This document shows positions 7,941-16,195 of a stretch of 64,000 nt of DNA, in pieces. The DNA is taken from positions 62,001-126,000 of the forward strand of contig NZ_MSCT01000018.1 in NCBI RefSeq assembly GCF_001921865.1. The letters run 5' to 3'. Each line of letters begins with the position of its first letter. Within the stretch, counting starts at the first letter, position 1. Under the pieces are notes generated by a model. The model was not told the DNA's origin. It did not search any database and was given only the letters and a program-made list of their open reading frames with translations. A program made the translations under genes and the position numbers. The stretch comes from Pseudomonas chlororaphis (GTDB lineage: Bacteria; Pseudomonadota; Gammaproteobacteria; Pseudomonadales; Pseudomonadaceae).

Positions 7941-10076
7941 TCAGAAGGTCACGCTGGCGCTCAGGCGCGCGGTGCGCGGCTCGCCGACATTGACCTGCAA
8001 CTGGCTGCCGGTGGACGACGGGTAGTACTGCTTGTCGAACAGGTTGTCGACGTTGAACTGCAGGCTGGTCTGGTAACCGAACAGCGGCGACTCCCAACGC
8101 ACGAAGGCGTCGGCCACGGTGTAGCTGCTGAGCCAGAAGTCGTTGGCGTTGTTGGCCGCGCGCTCGCCGACGTAACGCGCGCCGCCACCGGCATGCCAGG
8201 CGCCGAATTCGGCCGGTACGTTCAAGTGGTGGCTCAGGTACAGGCTGGCGGTGTGCTTCGGCGCGTTGGCCAGGCGATGGCCTTCGTTGCTCGGGTCGTC
8301 GAGGATCTCGGTGTGGTTGTAGGCGTAGGTGCCGATCAGGTCCCAGCGTTCGGCGAGGCGCCCGGTGACGTCCAGTTCCACGCCCTGGGAGCCGACCTTG
8401 CCGGCGGCTTCGGCCAGGCTCACGCCGTTGACCGTGGTGGTGGTCACCACGTTTTTCTTCTCGATGTCGTACAGCGCCAGGTTGATGTTCAGGCCCGGCA
8501 GCGGGTCGTACTTGGCGCCCACTTCGTAGCTGCGGCCCTCCTCCGGATCGAAGGTGTTGCCGGCGTCGTCCACGGTGTCGTTGGGCTTGAACGAACGGCT
8601 GTAGTTGCCGTACAGCGACAGGCTGTCGGTGGCCTTGAACACCAGCCCGAGGAACGGCACGAAGGCGTCGCCGTTGCTGTCGCGGTTGACCGTGTAGCTG
8701 CGCCCCAGGCCCTGGTCGCTGTACTGGTCGTAATGCTGCTGGCGACCGCCGAAGACCAGGATCCATTGGTCATCCAGATGCCAATTGTCCTTGAAGTACA
8801 CCGAGCTGGAGGTCAGCTGGTTGCGCAGGTTGCTTTGCGTGGCGCTGACCAGGCTCGGCTCGGCCAGCTTGCCGTAGACCGGCGCGGTGATGTTGAAACC
8901 GCCCTGGGCGGTGTTGCGGTAGGTCTTGCCGCGGTACTGGTCGGAGTGCTCGCTGTCGACGCCCACCAGCAGGTCGTGGCGCTGGCCGAACAGCTCCTGC
9001 TGGCCGATGAAGTCCCAGCTGGCGTAGCGGGTTTCGTCGTCGTAGTGGGCGCCGTTGGCGGCGCGGCGCAGGATATTCCCGGTCAGGCTGTTGGGCTGGG
9101 CGATCGACAGGCTGTAGCGGTCGTTGTTCCAGCCGTAGGTGACGCGGGTCTTCCAGGCGTCGCTGAGCTGGTATTCGAAGCGCGCGCTGGCCACTTCGCG
9201 GATGCCCACGCTTTTCGCCCAGCGCTCGTCCAGGCGCTTGTCGTAGTCGATGTCCGCCGGGTGGCCGTTGGTGAACACGGTGCCGCGGTCGAAGGGGTTG
9301 GAATAGTCGTTGTATTCGTAGTTCAGGGTCAGGCTGGCGCGCTCGCCGGTCCAGGTCAGCGACGGCGCCACCAGGGTGTGTTCGTTGACCCCGTAGTTGC
9401 GCCAGTAGTCTTCATGGCCGCGCTCGGCGACCAGGCGGTAGGCCAGGCCGGTATCGCCCAGCGGCCCGGTGGTGTCCACGGCCAGGGTGCCGCCGCCTTC
9501 GCTGTAGGCCGAGCCGCTGAGCGTGGTGCCCTGGGTGTATTGCGGCTGCTTGCTGATGACGTTGATCAGGCCGCCCGGCTCCAGCGCGCCGTAGAGCAGC
9601 GACGCCGGGCCCTTGAGCACTTCGACCCGCTCGGTGGTGGCGCTGAAGTTCTGCCCCAGGTTGGAGCGCACGCCGTCGCGCAGGATCGAGCCGTCGTCGT
9701 TGCTGCCGAAGCCGCGCTTGATCAGCGAGTCGCGCGAGCCGCCCAGGGTGTTGCCCTGGCTGACGCCGCTGACGAACTTCAGCGCGTCCTCCAGCGACTG
9801 CACCTGATAGTCGGCCAGGGTCTGCGGGGTCACCACATTGATCGACTGCGCCTCCTCCTTGATCGGCACATTGCCCTTGCTCGCGGTGCTGGCTTGCGAG
9901 GTGGTGTAGCCGGTGTCCTGGCTGAGGCGGTCGGCCTGGATGTCGGTGGTCGGCAACTCCACCGCTTGCTGGGCCCACAACGGGCTGGCGACGAGGCAAC
10001 AGGACAGCGTCGGCAACAGGCGTTTGATCAGGGTCGTTCGGCGGGCACGCGGACGGGATGGCTTCAAGATGAGCAC
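7941..10076 (-). CDS. TonB-dependent siderophore receptor
   Basis: An outer-membrane ferric-siderophore receptor of about 711 residues. After a basic stretch and hydrophobic signal ending SPLWAQ come a TonB-box-like segment, the plug domain (EAQSINVVTPQTLADYQVQ; RGFGSNDDGSILRDG; LKGPASLLYG; GGLINVISKQP) and a 22-strand barrel ending ARLSASVTF with a terminal Phe. The plug is that of FhuA/FpvA-like receptors, but the ligand is not readable. A TTG at 10100 would lie inside the Fur box, so I prefer GTG at 10076 (TTG at 10067 is also possible). No ribosome site is clear for any of them. No sigma/anti-sigma pair is adjacent, so control is probably direct Fur repression. Confidence 0.9.
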   Translation of the reverse strand: MLILKPSRPRARRTTLIKRLLPTLSCCLVASPLWAQQAVELPTTDIQADRLSQDTGYTTSQASTASKGNVPIKEEAQSINVVTPQTLADYQVQSLEDALKFVSGVSQGNTLGGSRDSLIKRGFGSNDDGSILRDGVRSNLGQNFSATTERVEVLKGPASLLYGALEPGGLINVISKQPQYTQGTTLSGSAYSEGGGTLAVDTTGPLGDTGLAYRLVAERGHEDYWRNYGVNEHTLVAPSLTWTGERASLTLNYEYNDYSNPFDRGTVFTNGHPADIDYDKRLDERWAKSVGIREVASARFEYQLSDAWKTRVTYGWNNDRYSLSIAQPNSLTGNILRRAANGAHYDDETRYASWDFIGQQELFGQRHDLLVGVDSEHSDQYRGKTYRNTAQGGFNITAPVYGKLAEPSLVSATQSNLRNQLTSSSVYFKDNWHLDDQWILVFGGRQQHYDQYSDQGLGRSYTVNRDSNGDAFVPFLGLVFKATDSLSLYGNYSRSFKPNDTVDDAGNTFDPEEGRSYEVGAKYDPLPGLNINLALYDIEKKNVVTTTTVNGVSLAEAAGKVGSQGVELDVTGRLAERWDLIGTYAYNHTEILDDPSNEGHRLANAPKHTASLYLSHHLNVPAEFGAWHAGGGARYVGERAANNANDFWLSSYTVADAFVRWESPLFGYQTSLQFNVDNLFDKQYYPSSTGSQLQVNVGEPRTARLSASVTF

Positions 10077-10095
10077 TCGAGGAAGGGAAGTTAAT

Positions 10096-10114
10096 GGCAA
10101 TGATTATCATTGTA
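10096..10114 (-). promoter_or_regulatory. Fur box of the siderophore receptor
   Basis: ggcaatgattatcattgta matches the 19-bp Fur consensus (gataatgataatcattatc) at its core: aatgat-tatcatt is symmetric. It lies about 20 bases before the preferred start codon, where Fur with Fe(II) would block transcription. This placement argues against the longer TTG start. Confidence 0.85.
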
Positions 10115-10282
10115 ATGAGCGATTTATTCTCAGTAAATCCCCCTCCCCCGCATACTCAGCGCTTTTTTAGCCGTTCCTCCATGATCTTAGGGATGGCTCT
10201 GTTCCCCCCGTTGCAAAGCCGAGGGAGCTTGGGCGAGACAACCGCGATAACGGTCGGCGGCGGGTGCCGCCGGCACGCCGGT

Positions 10283-10975
10283 TCAAGGGTGCGTTTGCCC
10301 CAGGCGTTCACGGACCAGCGCCTGGGCCTGGCGCGTCAATTGGTCGAGATGGCGGTCGCGCTGCTTTTCGGCGTCGAGCATCGCCCGCTTGCCATGCTTT
10401 TGCAGCAGATAGCTGTGAATCTGTTGCACCTCCAGCGAGCGATAGATCGGGGCCGCGTCCAGCAGGCCCATCAAGCCGTCGGTGGCGTGGTCGCGGGTGT
10501 TCATCAGCACCTGCGGGCCGCGCGTGCCCAGGACCTGGAAGCCCAGCGCCTCGAACCAGGGCACCTTGCCCGCCGCGCAGGTCAGCTCGGCATGGGGGTA
10601 ACGCTCGCGCATCCGCGCCAGCAGCGACCGGCCGATCCCGCGGCGCCGATGGCCGGCATGCACCGCCATATAGGCCACGCCGCACGCCTCGGGGTCGTCC
10701 TTGACCGGCAGGTACAGCAGGAAACCCAGCACCTGCTGCGGGTCGTCGTCATCGCAGGCCACCAACAGTTCCACGGCAATCCCCCGGGTGCCGTCCAGCG
10801 CCTGCAGATACAGGTGCACTTCATAGCCGATGGCGTACTGATAGAGGTTGTACAGCGGGTTGCTGGGCGGCAGCGCCACGGCGCTGATGTCGCTCAGGTA
10901 GTCGACCACCATCTGCAGGATCTGGCTGTTGACGACCTCCGGGCACGGGGTCTGGTAGTGGCTGAAGAGGGGCAT
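10283..10975 (-). CDS. GNAT-family N-acetyltransferase
   Basis: A 230-residue protein. The central part carries the acetyl-CoA site: VLGFLLYLPV (beta-4), VAYMAVHAGHRRRGIGRSLL (motif A, with the Q/R-x-x-G-x-G/A loop as RRRGIG, about residues 110-120) and PWFEALGFQVLG (motif B). The C-terminus is a charged helical extension (RAMLDAEKQRDRHLDQLTRQ) beyond the usual GNAT fold. The start MPLFSHYQT is chosen because the frame continues far upstream only through the divergent-strand hydrolase region. The substrate is unknown. Confidence 0.85.
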   Translation of the reverse strand: MPLFSHYQTPCPEVVNSQILQMVVDYLSDISAVALPPSNPLYNLYQYAIGYEVHLYLQALDGTRGIAVELLVACDDDDPQQVLGFLLYLPVKDDPEACGVAYMAVHAGHRRRGIGRSLLARMRERYPHAELTCAAGKVPWFEALGFQVLGTRGPQVLMNTRDHATDGLMGLLDAAPIYRSLEVQQIHSYLLQKHGKRAMLDAEKQRDRHLDQLTRQAQALVRERLGQTHP

Positions 10976-11160
10976 TGCGCGGTGGGCTCCGGGGTGAAGG
11001 CGCGCCTGGACATCAGGCGTTGGCGGCAGGCCGGGCATGATAACCCGTCGCCGCCCCGAGGCCGTAGCCGCGCTCGTCTTCTTTCGGAGCCAGGCTTGCC
11101 GCCTGGCGGGACGCCATCGCGAGCAATCTGCGCGCCTGCAGGGGGCTGGCGGTGGGCGGG

Positions 11161-11772
11161 CTAACGGGCGTCGCCATCGCGGGGTTTGTAGAACAGGAAC
11201 TTCCCGGTCTCGGCGGTCTTGCGGTATTCCCTGGCCCAGTCGGGACTCACGTGCCGGTCGTGAAAATACAGGGCGCCATGGCTGCGATCGGCAAGCTGCT
11301 GGTTCAGCGCCTTGCGCGCGATTTCCTTGGCCGCGGCATAGGGCTCCTCCTCCTGCACCTGGTCCGCGCGCCCGTCGCACCACCAGGAAAACTGGCAGGC
11401 ATGCTGTTGCGAACCTTGCTTGACCACGCCGCACACGGTATCGGGAAACCCCGGATGCCCGACCCGGTTGAGCACCACGCTGGCCACCGCCTCCATGTCG
11501 GCGCTCGCCCCGCCCTTGGCTTCCCAATAGATGGAACGCGCCAGGCAGGTGATGGCATCGTCCAGCGGCGCGGCGCCCGCCGGGTCCACCGCCTGGACTT
11601 CGGTCGGGGTGAGGGTTTCGTCGCGCGGCGCCTGTTGCTGGTCCGCGGCCTTGCGCTCCAGGACCTGGGCCTTGTCGACGGCCGCCGCGGGGTCCGCCAC
11701 GGGTTCCGCGGTACTCGCCAGCCCCACGTACACAAGGATTACAAGACTGCTGGCAATCGTTGTCGGGCGCAT
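11161..11772 (-). CDS. Cell wall hydrolase, SleB family
   Basis: A 203-residue exported protein beginning MRPTTIASSLVILVYVGLAS (signal peptide), with a gaggtg ribosome site six bases before the ATG. After a linker rich in Pro, Ala and Gln comes the hydrolase-2 domain: LARSIYWEAKG (probable catalytic Glu), AVASVVLNRVGHPGFPDTVC, and QFSWWCDG. In spore-formers this domain is the SleB lytic transglycosylase. In Gram-negatives similar proteins are thought to trim peptidoglycan. It lies alone between the GNAT gene and the divergent CAP-domain gene. Confidence 0.88.
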   Translation of the reverse strand: MRPTTIASSLVILVYVGLASTAEPVADPAAAVDKAQVLERKAADQQQAPRDETLTPTEVQAVDPAGAAPLDDAITCLARSIYWEAKGGASADMEAVASVVLNRVGHPGFPDTVCGVVKQGSQQHACQFSWWCDGRADQVQEEEPYAAAKEIARKALNQQLADRSHGALYFHDRHVSPDWAREYRKTAETGKFLFYKPRDGDAR

Positions 11773-11974
11773 CTGCACACCTCTGCCGCACGCCCGGCCC
11801 GGGCCCATGCCGCCGCGCCGGCAGACAGCGCCGGCAGCGACTGGCGTTGAGTGTAGTTGGCCGCGGCCAACCGCCCATGCCCTGATGAAATGTGCCCGGC
11901 GGCGCTAAAAAGACCTTGCCTCGAGCGGGGCGAAATCGCGCATCATGGGCGCCATTCGCTCAAGGGAGACCGCC

Positions 11975-12826
11975 ATGCGCCGCCTACTACCCGCCCTGCC
12001 GCTGACCCTATTGTCGCTGGGCCTGACCTTCGCCACGGCCGCCGTGGCGAGCGACGAGACGCAACTGGTGGAGTCGATCAACAGCTACCGCAGCCAGGCC
12101 CAGCGCTGCGCCGGGCAGGCGTCCCAGGAACTGCCGCCGCTGGCCGCCGACCCGCGCCTGGTGCTGCCGGCCAACAGCATCGGCAACCTGCAACAGGCCC
12201 TGGCCGGCACCGCCTACCCGATGGTCAACGTGCAAGCCATCAGCCTGTCCGGGCCGCGCGACGCGCAAGCGGCCATGAAGGCGGTGCAGGAAAGTTTCTG
12301 CCAGGTGGTGCTGGACCCGCAGTTCGTCGATATCGGCGTCAGCCGCACCGGCCAGGAGTGGCGCATCGTCCTCGCCCGGCCGCTGCTGGCCGCGCGCCTC
12401 GGCGACTGGCAGGCCGAAGGCCAGAAACTCCTGGAAAGCCTCAACAACGCCCGCGCCCAGCCGCGCCAATGCGGCGCCCAGGCGTTCGCCGCCACCACGC
12501 CGCTGGCCTGGAACGCCACCCTGGCCAACGCGGCCCTGGAGCATACCCGGGACATGGCCAACAACAATTTCTTCGACCACAAGGACCGCGACGGCCGCCC
12601 CCCCGGCGACCGCGCCGAGCTGGCCGGTTACGCCGGCCAGCAGATCGGCGAGAACATCGCCGCCGGGCAGGACAGCGTGCGCAAGGTGGTCGACGGCTGG
12701 CTGGCCAGCCCCGGCCATTGCGCCAACCTGATGAACCCGCAGTACCGCGAGCTCGGCGCGGCCTACGCGGTCGACCCGAAAAGCGACGCCGGCATCTACT
12801 GGACCGCGATGTTCGGCACGCCCTGA
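11975..12826 (+). CDS. CAP-domain (SCP/PR1-like) secreted protein with a degenerate second copy
   Basis: A 283-residue protein with a signal peptide (MRRLLPALPLTLLSLGL...AAVAS) and an aaggga ribosome site. The C-terminal half (about residues 140-283) is a clear CAP domain: LLESLNNARAQPRQCG, NATLANAALEHTRDM, NNFFDHKDRDG, IGENIAAG, VVDGWLASPGHCANLMNP. The N-terminal half also begins LVESINSYRSQAQRCAG, the same helix-one signature, and ends with DIGVSRTGQEWRIVLARPL, so it looks like a worn duplicate that lost the central His motifs. The function of bacterial CAP proteins is mostly unsettled. Confidence 0.88.
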   Translation: MRRLLPALPLTLLSLGLTFATAAVASDETQLVESINSYRSQAQRCAGQASQELPPLAADPRLVLPANSIGNLQQALAGTAYPMVNVQAISLSGPRDAQAAMKAVQESFCQVVLDPQFVDIGVSRTGQEWRIVLARPLLAARLGDWQAEGQKLLESLNNARAQPRQCGAQAFAATTPLAWNATLANAALEHTRDMANNNFFDHKDRDGRPPGDRAELAGYAGQQIGENIAAGQDSVRKVVDGWLASPGHCANLMNPQYRELGAAYAVDPKSDAGIYWTAMFGTP

Positions 12827-12907
12827 AGAGCGGTTTCCAGGCTGGGTGGGGTTACAGCAAAGCCGGGCGTGCCGGCGATGCGGGCGTCGCGGGGTGTCAG
12901 GCCGGAC

Positions 12908-12938
12908 GCCATCGCGAGCAAGCTCGCTCCTACAGGCC
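12908..12938. repeat. REP palindrome
   Basis: gccatcgcgagcaagctcgctcctacaggc carries the gcgagc-aagctcgc dyad and the ctcctacag tail typical of Pseudomonas REP elements. The same unit recurs at four other places in this window. It sits between the convergent CAP gene and LysR gene. Confidence 0.85.
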
Positions 12939-12998
12939 AGGTGGCGTTGCGGCTGACGCAGTCGGTGTGGGCGCCAGGTTTGCCGGCGATGTGGGCGT

Positions 12999-13919
12999 TC
13001 AGCCCTGCCAGCCCTTCTGCTGCTCCAGCAGGAAATCGATAAACGCGCGCAAGCGCAGCGGTACGTGGCGGCCGTGGGGGTACAGCAGGCTGAAGGGCCG
13101 GGAACGCCCGGCATACGGCGTGAGCACTTCCACCAGGGAACCCTCGGCCAGTTCGCGCTCGACCATGAAGCGGTAGGTCTGGAACAGACCGGCGCCGTGC
13201 CTGGCCAGGGTCACGCCGCCCTGCAAGTCTTCGGAACACACGTAGGCACTCTCGGCCAGCACCTCGCAGGGGCCGTCGGGGCCGTTGAACAGCCAGGGAA
13301 TCCGCCGGCCGCTGCTGGGCAGCTCGAACTGGATGCACTCGTGCTGCGCCAGGTCGTCGAGCCGTTGCGGCGTGCCGGCCCGCGCCAGGTAATCCGGGGC
13401 GGCGAACACCACCAGCGCGGCATCCTCCAGCAACCGCGCCGTCAGCCCGGAATCCGCTTGCGCACGCACCCGGATCGCCATGTCGTAGCCGCCTTCGACG
13501 AAATCGATATTGCGGTTGCTCAGGTTGATCTCCACCCGCACCTGGGGGTAACGCCGGCGAAACGCCGGCAGCAGCGGCAAAATCCGCAGGTGGCCGTAGG
13601 TGGTCGGCAGGCTGATGCGCAGGGTCCCGGAAGGCGCCACTTGTTGCCCGGTCAACTGGCGTTCGGCGTCGAGCATCTGGTTCAGCGCCCCGCGGCATTG
13701 CTGGTGATAGTCGCGCCCGCCGTCGGTCAGGCGAATGCTGCGGGTGGTCCGCACGAACAGACGCACGCCGAGCCGCGCCTCCAGGCGCGACACCGAACGG
13801 CTGACCGCCGCCGGGGTGACTCCGGCCGCCAGCGCCGCGCCGGTAAAACTGCCGACCTCCGCCGCCAGGCAGAACAGCTCGATGCTGCCCAGCAGCACAT
13901 CGTCGAATTGCCGACTCAT
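12999..13919 (-). CDS. LysR-family transcriptional regulator
   Basis: A 306-residue LysR protein. The N-terminal winged helix-turn-helix reads EVGSFTGAALAAGVTPAAVS with SVSRLEARLGVRLFVRTTR, close to the LTTR consensus. The rest is the periplasmic-binding-like effector domain (LRISLPTTYGHLRILPLLPA). It is divergent from the SDR-tautomerase pair across a 115-bp AT-rich gap, the normal arrangement when a LysR regulator controls its neighbour. The effector is unknown. Confidence 0.92.
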   Translation of the reverse strand: MSRQFDDVLLGSIELFCLAAEVGSFTGAALAAGVTPAAVSRSVSRLEARLGVRLFVRTTRSIRLTDGGRDYHQQCRGALNQMLDAERQLTGQQVAPSGTLRISLPTTYGHLRILPLLPAFRRRYPQVRVEINLSNRNIDFVEGGYDMAIRVRAQADSGLTARLLEDAALVVFAAPDYLARAGTPQRLDDLAQHECIQFELPSSGRRIPWLFNGPDGPCEVLAESAYVCSEDLQGGVTLARHGAGLFQTYRFMVERELAEGSLVEVLTPYAGRSRPFSLLYPHGRHVPLRLRAFIDFLLEQQKGWQG

Positions 13920-14034
13920 TCGTTACACCACGTATCAAGTGAAATGCCAGAAGCGCTATTTATCAGCATCCGGCACACAAATATAGTCCTGCCCAACAGC
14001 GCTGAACCCTCTCTTTCACCACAGGATTATCGCC

Positions 14035-14769
14035 ATGAGCACTCCCCGTACCGTCATCGTCACCGGCGCCTCCAGCGGCATCGGCCTCGGCCTGGCCCAG
14101 GCTTACCTGGACCGCGGCTACAACGTGGTCGGCAACGCCCGCTCCCAGGCCGGGCTGGACGCCGCCGCGGCCACCCTGGGCCAGCCCGAGCGTTTTCTCG
14201 GCGTGGTCGGCGACGTCGCCGACCCGAGCACCGCCACGCAAATGGTCGAGCGCGCCGTGGCCCGTTTCGGCCAGGTCGATGTGCTGGTCAACAACGCCGG
14301 TTTCTTCCTGCCCAAGCCGTTTATCGACTACAGCGCCGAGGAGCTGGAAAGCCTGCTGGCAACCAACCTCAAGGGCGTGGTCTACATGTCCCAGGCCGCC
14401 GCGCGGCACATGATCGAGCGGCGCCAGGGCCACATCGTCAACATCAGCGCCAGCGTCGCGCTGCAACCGAACCTGGCGGTGCCGGCGGCCTTGCCGGTGT
14501 TGATCAAGGGCGGCGTCAACCAGATGACCCGCGCCCTGGCCCTGGAACTGTCGCCGTTCAATATCCAGGTCAACGCGGTAGCGCCCGGGATCATCGACAC
14601 GCCGATGCACGACCCGGCGCACCGCGACTTCCTCAACGGCCTGCAACCGGCCGGCCGGCTGGGACGCACCGAGGAAATCGCCGACGCGGTGCTTTACTTG
14701 TCCAGCGCCGGCTTCACCACCGGCGCAGTGCTGCCGGTGGACGGCGGCATGAGCAGCGGCACCTGGTAA
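14035..14769 (+). CDS. SDR-family oxidoreductase lacking the catalytic Tyr
   Basis: A 244-residue Rossmann protein. TGASSGIGLG (about residues 11-20) binds NAD(P), NNAG (about 87-90) and the PG-x-ID-x-PM segment are family marks, and the Ser (NISASV, about 140) is kept. The usual Y-x-x-x-K becomes P-x-x-x-K (ALPVLIKGGVN): the Lys is present but the Tyr position is Pro. This suggests loss of, or a change in, dehydrogenase activity. It is followed 64 bp later by a tautomerase, probably in one operon, and is divergent from a LysR gene that likely controls it. Confidence 0.88.
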   Translation: MSTPRTVIVTGASSGIGLGLAQAYLDRGYNVVGNARSQAGLDAAAATLGQPERFLGVVGDVADPSTATQMVERAVARFGQVDVLVNNAGFFLPKPFIDYSAEELESLLATNLKGVVYMSQAAARHMIERRQGHIVNISASVALQPNLAVPAALPVLIKGGVNQMTRALALELSPFNIQVNAVAPGIIDTPMHDPAHRDFLNGLQPAGRLGRTEEIADAVLYLSSAGFTTGAVLPVDGGMSSGTW

Positions 14770-14833
14770 ACCCGACGGGAGGCCCGCGTGCCTCCCGTCC
14801 CTTGCACCCCCCTCTTCCTCAAGGAGTACAGCC

Positions 14834-15040
14834 ATGCCTTTCGTCAACGTCCGCATCACCCGCGACGGCGTCACCCGCGAACAGAAAGCCCAGGTGATCC
14901 GCGAGATCACCGACACCCTGCAACGGGTGCTGAACAAAGCCCCGGAACTGACCCATATCGTCATCGAGGAAGTCGACACCGACAATTGGGGTTACGCCGG
15001 CATGACCACCACCGAATACCGTCAGCGCACGGGGCAATGA
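14834..15040 (+). CDS. 4-oxalocrotonate tautomerase family protein
   Basis: A 68-residue protein. After the initiator Met comes Pro-1 (MPFVNVRITRDG), the catalytic base of this superfamily once Met is removed. The 60-70-residue length and the beta-alpha-beta pattern fit small tautomerases that work as oligomers. An aaggag ribosome site stands nine bases before the ATG. It is probably co-transcribed with the SDR gene. The substrate is unknown; the Pro/Arg arrangement suggests keto-enol chemistry on small acids. Confidence 0.9.
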   Translation: MPFVNVRITRDGVTREQKAQVIREITDTLQRVLNKAPELTHIVIEEVDTDNWGYAGMTTTEYRQRTGQ

Positions 15041-15147
15041 ACAAGAGCGGGCCAGCCTGTGGTCCGCCCTTTCCTTGCCAATCTCCGCCTGAACCCGAGG
15101 CACGGAACGTCAATCGATAAATCATGGCTTTTTGCTATAAAAATCCG

Positions 15148-15177
15148 TTGCGACACATTGTCGATACCCCTTAGGAT
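15148..15177 (+). promoter_or_regulatory. Candidate sigma-70 promoter before the tRNA-like gene
   Basis: ttgcga (15148-15153) and taggat (15172-15177) are 18 bases apart and stand 33 bases before the tRNA-like sequence, in an AT-richer stretch. They are reasonable but imperfect matches to -35 and -10 boxes. Confidence 0.35.
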
Positions 15178-15210
15178 GCCCGGCGCGTTATCAAGCCAAC
15201 CAACAAGCAA

Positions 15211-15298
15211 GGCAGCATCGTCTAATTGGTCAAGACACCGGAAACTAAAAGTCATTTTAAATCTGGAGATGCGGGTTCGAGCCCCGACACTGCCACCA
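15211..15298 (+). tRNA. tRNA-Glu-like gene with enlarged anticodon loop (probably non-standard or pseudo-tRNA)
   Basis: An 88-base cloverleaf-like sequence. The acceptor ggcag pairs with ctgcc and is followed by an encoded ACCA end. The D-arm gtct-aattggtca-agac resembles bacterial tRNA-Glu. The T-arm gcggg-ttcgagc-cccga has the invariant ttcga loop. The anticodon stem ccgga/tctgg closes a 19-base loop instead of seven; inside it taaaa-gtca-tttta can form five more pairs. The last two acceptor pairs and the outer T-stem pair are mismatched. No anticodon can be assigned. It may be a decayed tRNA, a phage-derived tRNA, or a tRNA-shaped RNA with another role. Confidence 0.6.
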
Positions 15299-15303
15299 AT
15301 ACC

Positions 15304-16107
15304 TTGTTGTCTACCCAAGAAAGCAAACATCTAAGAGTCTTTCTGGATGAAGTCGGCAACAGTGTTCATTGCATCAACACCATCGTCGTCGGCCTGTCCC
15401 ATCTTTCAGCCAGTACCGTGACACCCGACGGCCTGAACATCACCTGGAAGCCGGGTAACGTTGAAAACAGCTCGAGAAATGCCCGTCGTTTCGCTGTTCG
15501 TTCCGCCATCGTTTATGCCGTTGAAAGTTTCTTCGAGTACCTGGGCGGCATGTGCCGCGACAAGCACTGGCCCAACGGCCTGGGCAACTTCAATGACGCC
15601 AGTTCAAAAGCATCCAAGGCCGAACGCGTCTCCAGCGTCCTGGCCGACATTCCCGCGATAGAACGGGAATGGTTGATCCTTACAGAACTGAGCTGCCACT
15701 GGCGCAACAAGATCGTGCACGCCCAGTCGACGGCGAATATCAGCAGCACCGCGACAGACTTCCTCAAGTCCAGGAAAACAGAGATCTACAACAACCTCCA
15801 TCATCTGGATGTCAATCAGCTGCTTGCCGACTTCAAGACGGACAAACTGACGCTTAAAGATGGCACCACGCTCATTACCCTGCTCATCAAATGCGCCCGC
15901 GCGGTAGACCTGCATTACTACGATCAATTGCCCGAAGTTTCCTTCGAACAACTGATCGCCGAACTGGAAGAATGCGAAGAATACAAAGCGCTGACAAATC
16001 AACAACGAAGCATGAAAAGAACCCGCCAGATCCAACACTGGCTGCGCATAAACTACAGCACTACCGACGCAGCCCTGCTGCAGAGAGTGGCGGACGCCTA
16101 CCTGTAG
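15304..16107 (+). CDS. HEPN-motif protein of unknown function
   Basis: About 267 residues, beginning in the track of the tRNA-like gene: the open frame starts at a TTG inside it (15226), but TTG 15304, just after the CCA end, is the first start outside it. No start has a good ribosome site. The middle (about residues 55-145) is helical and contains HWRNKIVHAQ. R-N-x-x-x-H is the active-site signature of HEPN RNases, many of which cut tRNA anticodon loops. No MNT nucleotidyltransferase antitoxin lies beside it. The function as an RNase is inferred from this one motif. Confidence 0.7.
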   Translation: MLSTQESKHLRVFLDEVGNSVHCINTIVVGLSHLSASTVTPDGLNITWKPGNVENSSRNARRFAVRSAIVYAVESFFEYLGGMCRDKHWPNGLGNFNDASSKASKAERVSSVLADIPAIEREWLILTELSCHWRNKIVHAQSTANISSTATDFLKSRKTEIYNNLHHLDVNQLLADFKTDKLTLKDGTTLITLLIKCARAVDLHYYDQLPEVSFEQLIAELEECEEYKALTNQQRSMKRTRQIQHWLRINYSTTDAALLQRVADAYL

Positions 16108-16195
16108 CCGCCCTCAGTCCGAGCCCCCCAGCCGAAAGCGATGATGCCTCGCACTAGCGGCAAACGCATCGGCCCGCCATGAGCATCACGCCCGC

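Noticed and set aside
7726..8766. Long minus-strand frame inside the siderophore receptor
   Set aside because: Arg/Pro/Gln-rich composition of a shifted frame in a high-GC gene; the receptor frame has all the family motifs.
11100..11135. Possible sixth REP unit (gccatcgcgagcaatctgcgcgcctgcag)
   Set aside because: The dyad is broken (aatctgcgcg) and the ctcctacag tail is missing; at most a worn copy.
10976..11878. N-terminal extension of the GNAT gene through the cell-wall hydrolase region
   Set aside because: It is out of frame with the SleB-type protein, which has a signal peptide and ribosome site of its own.
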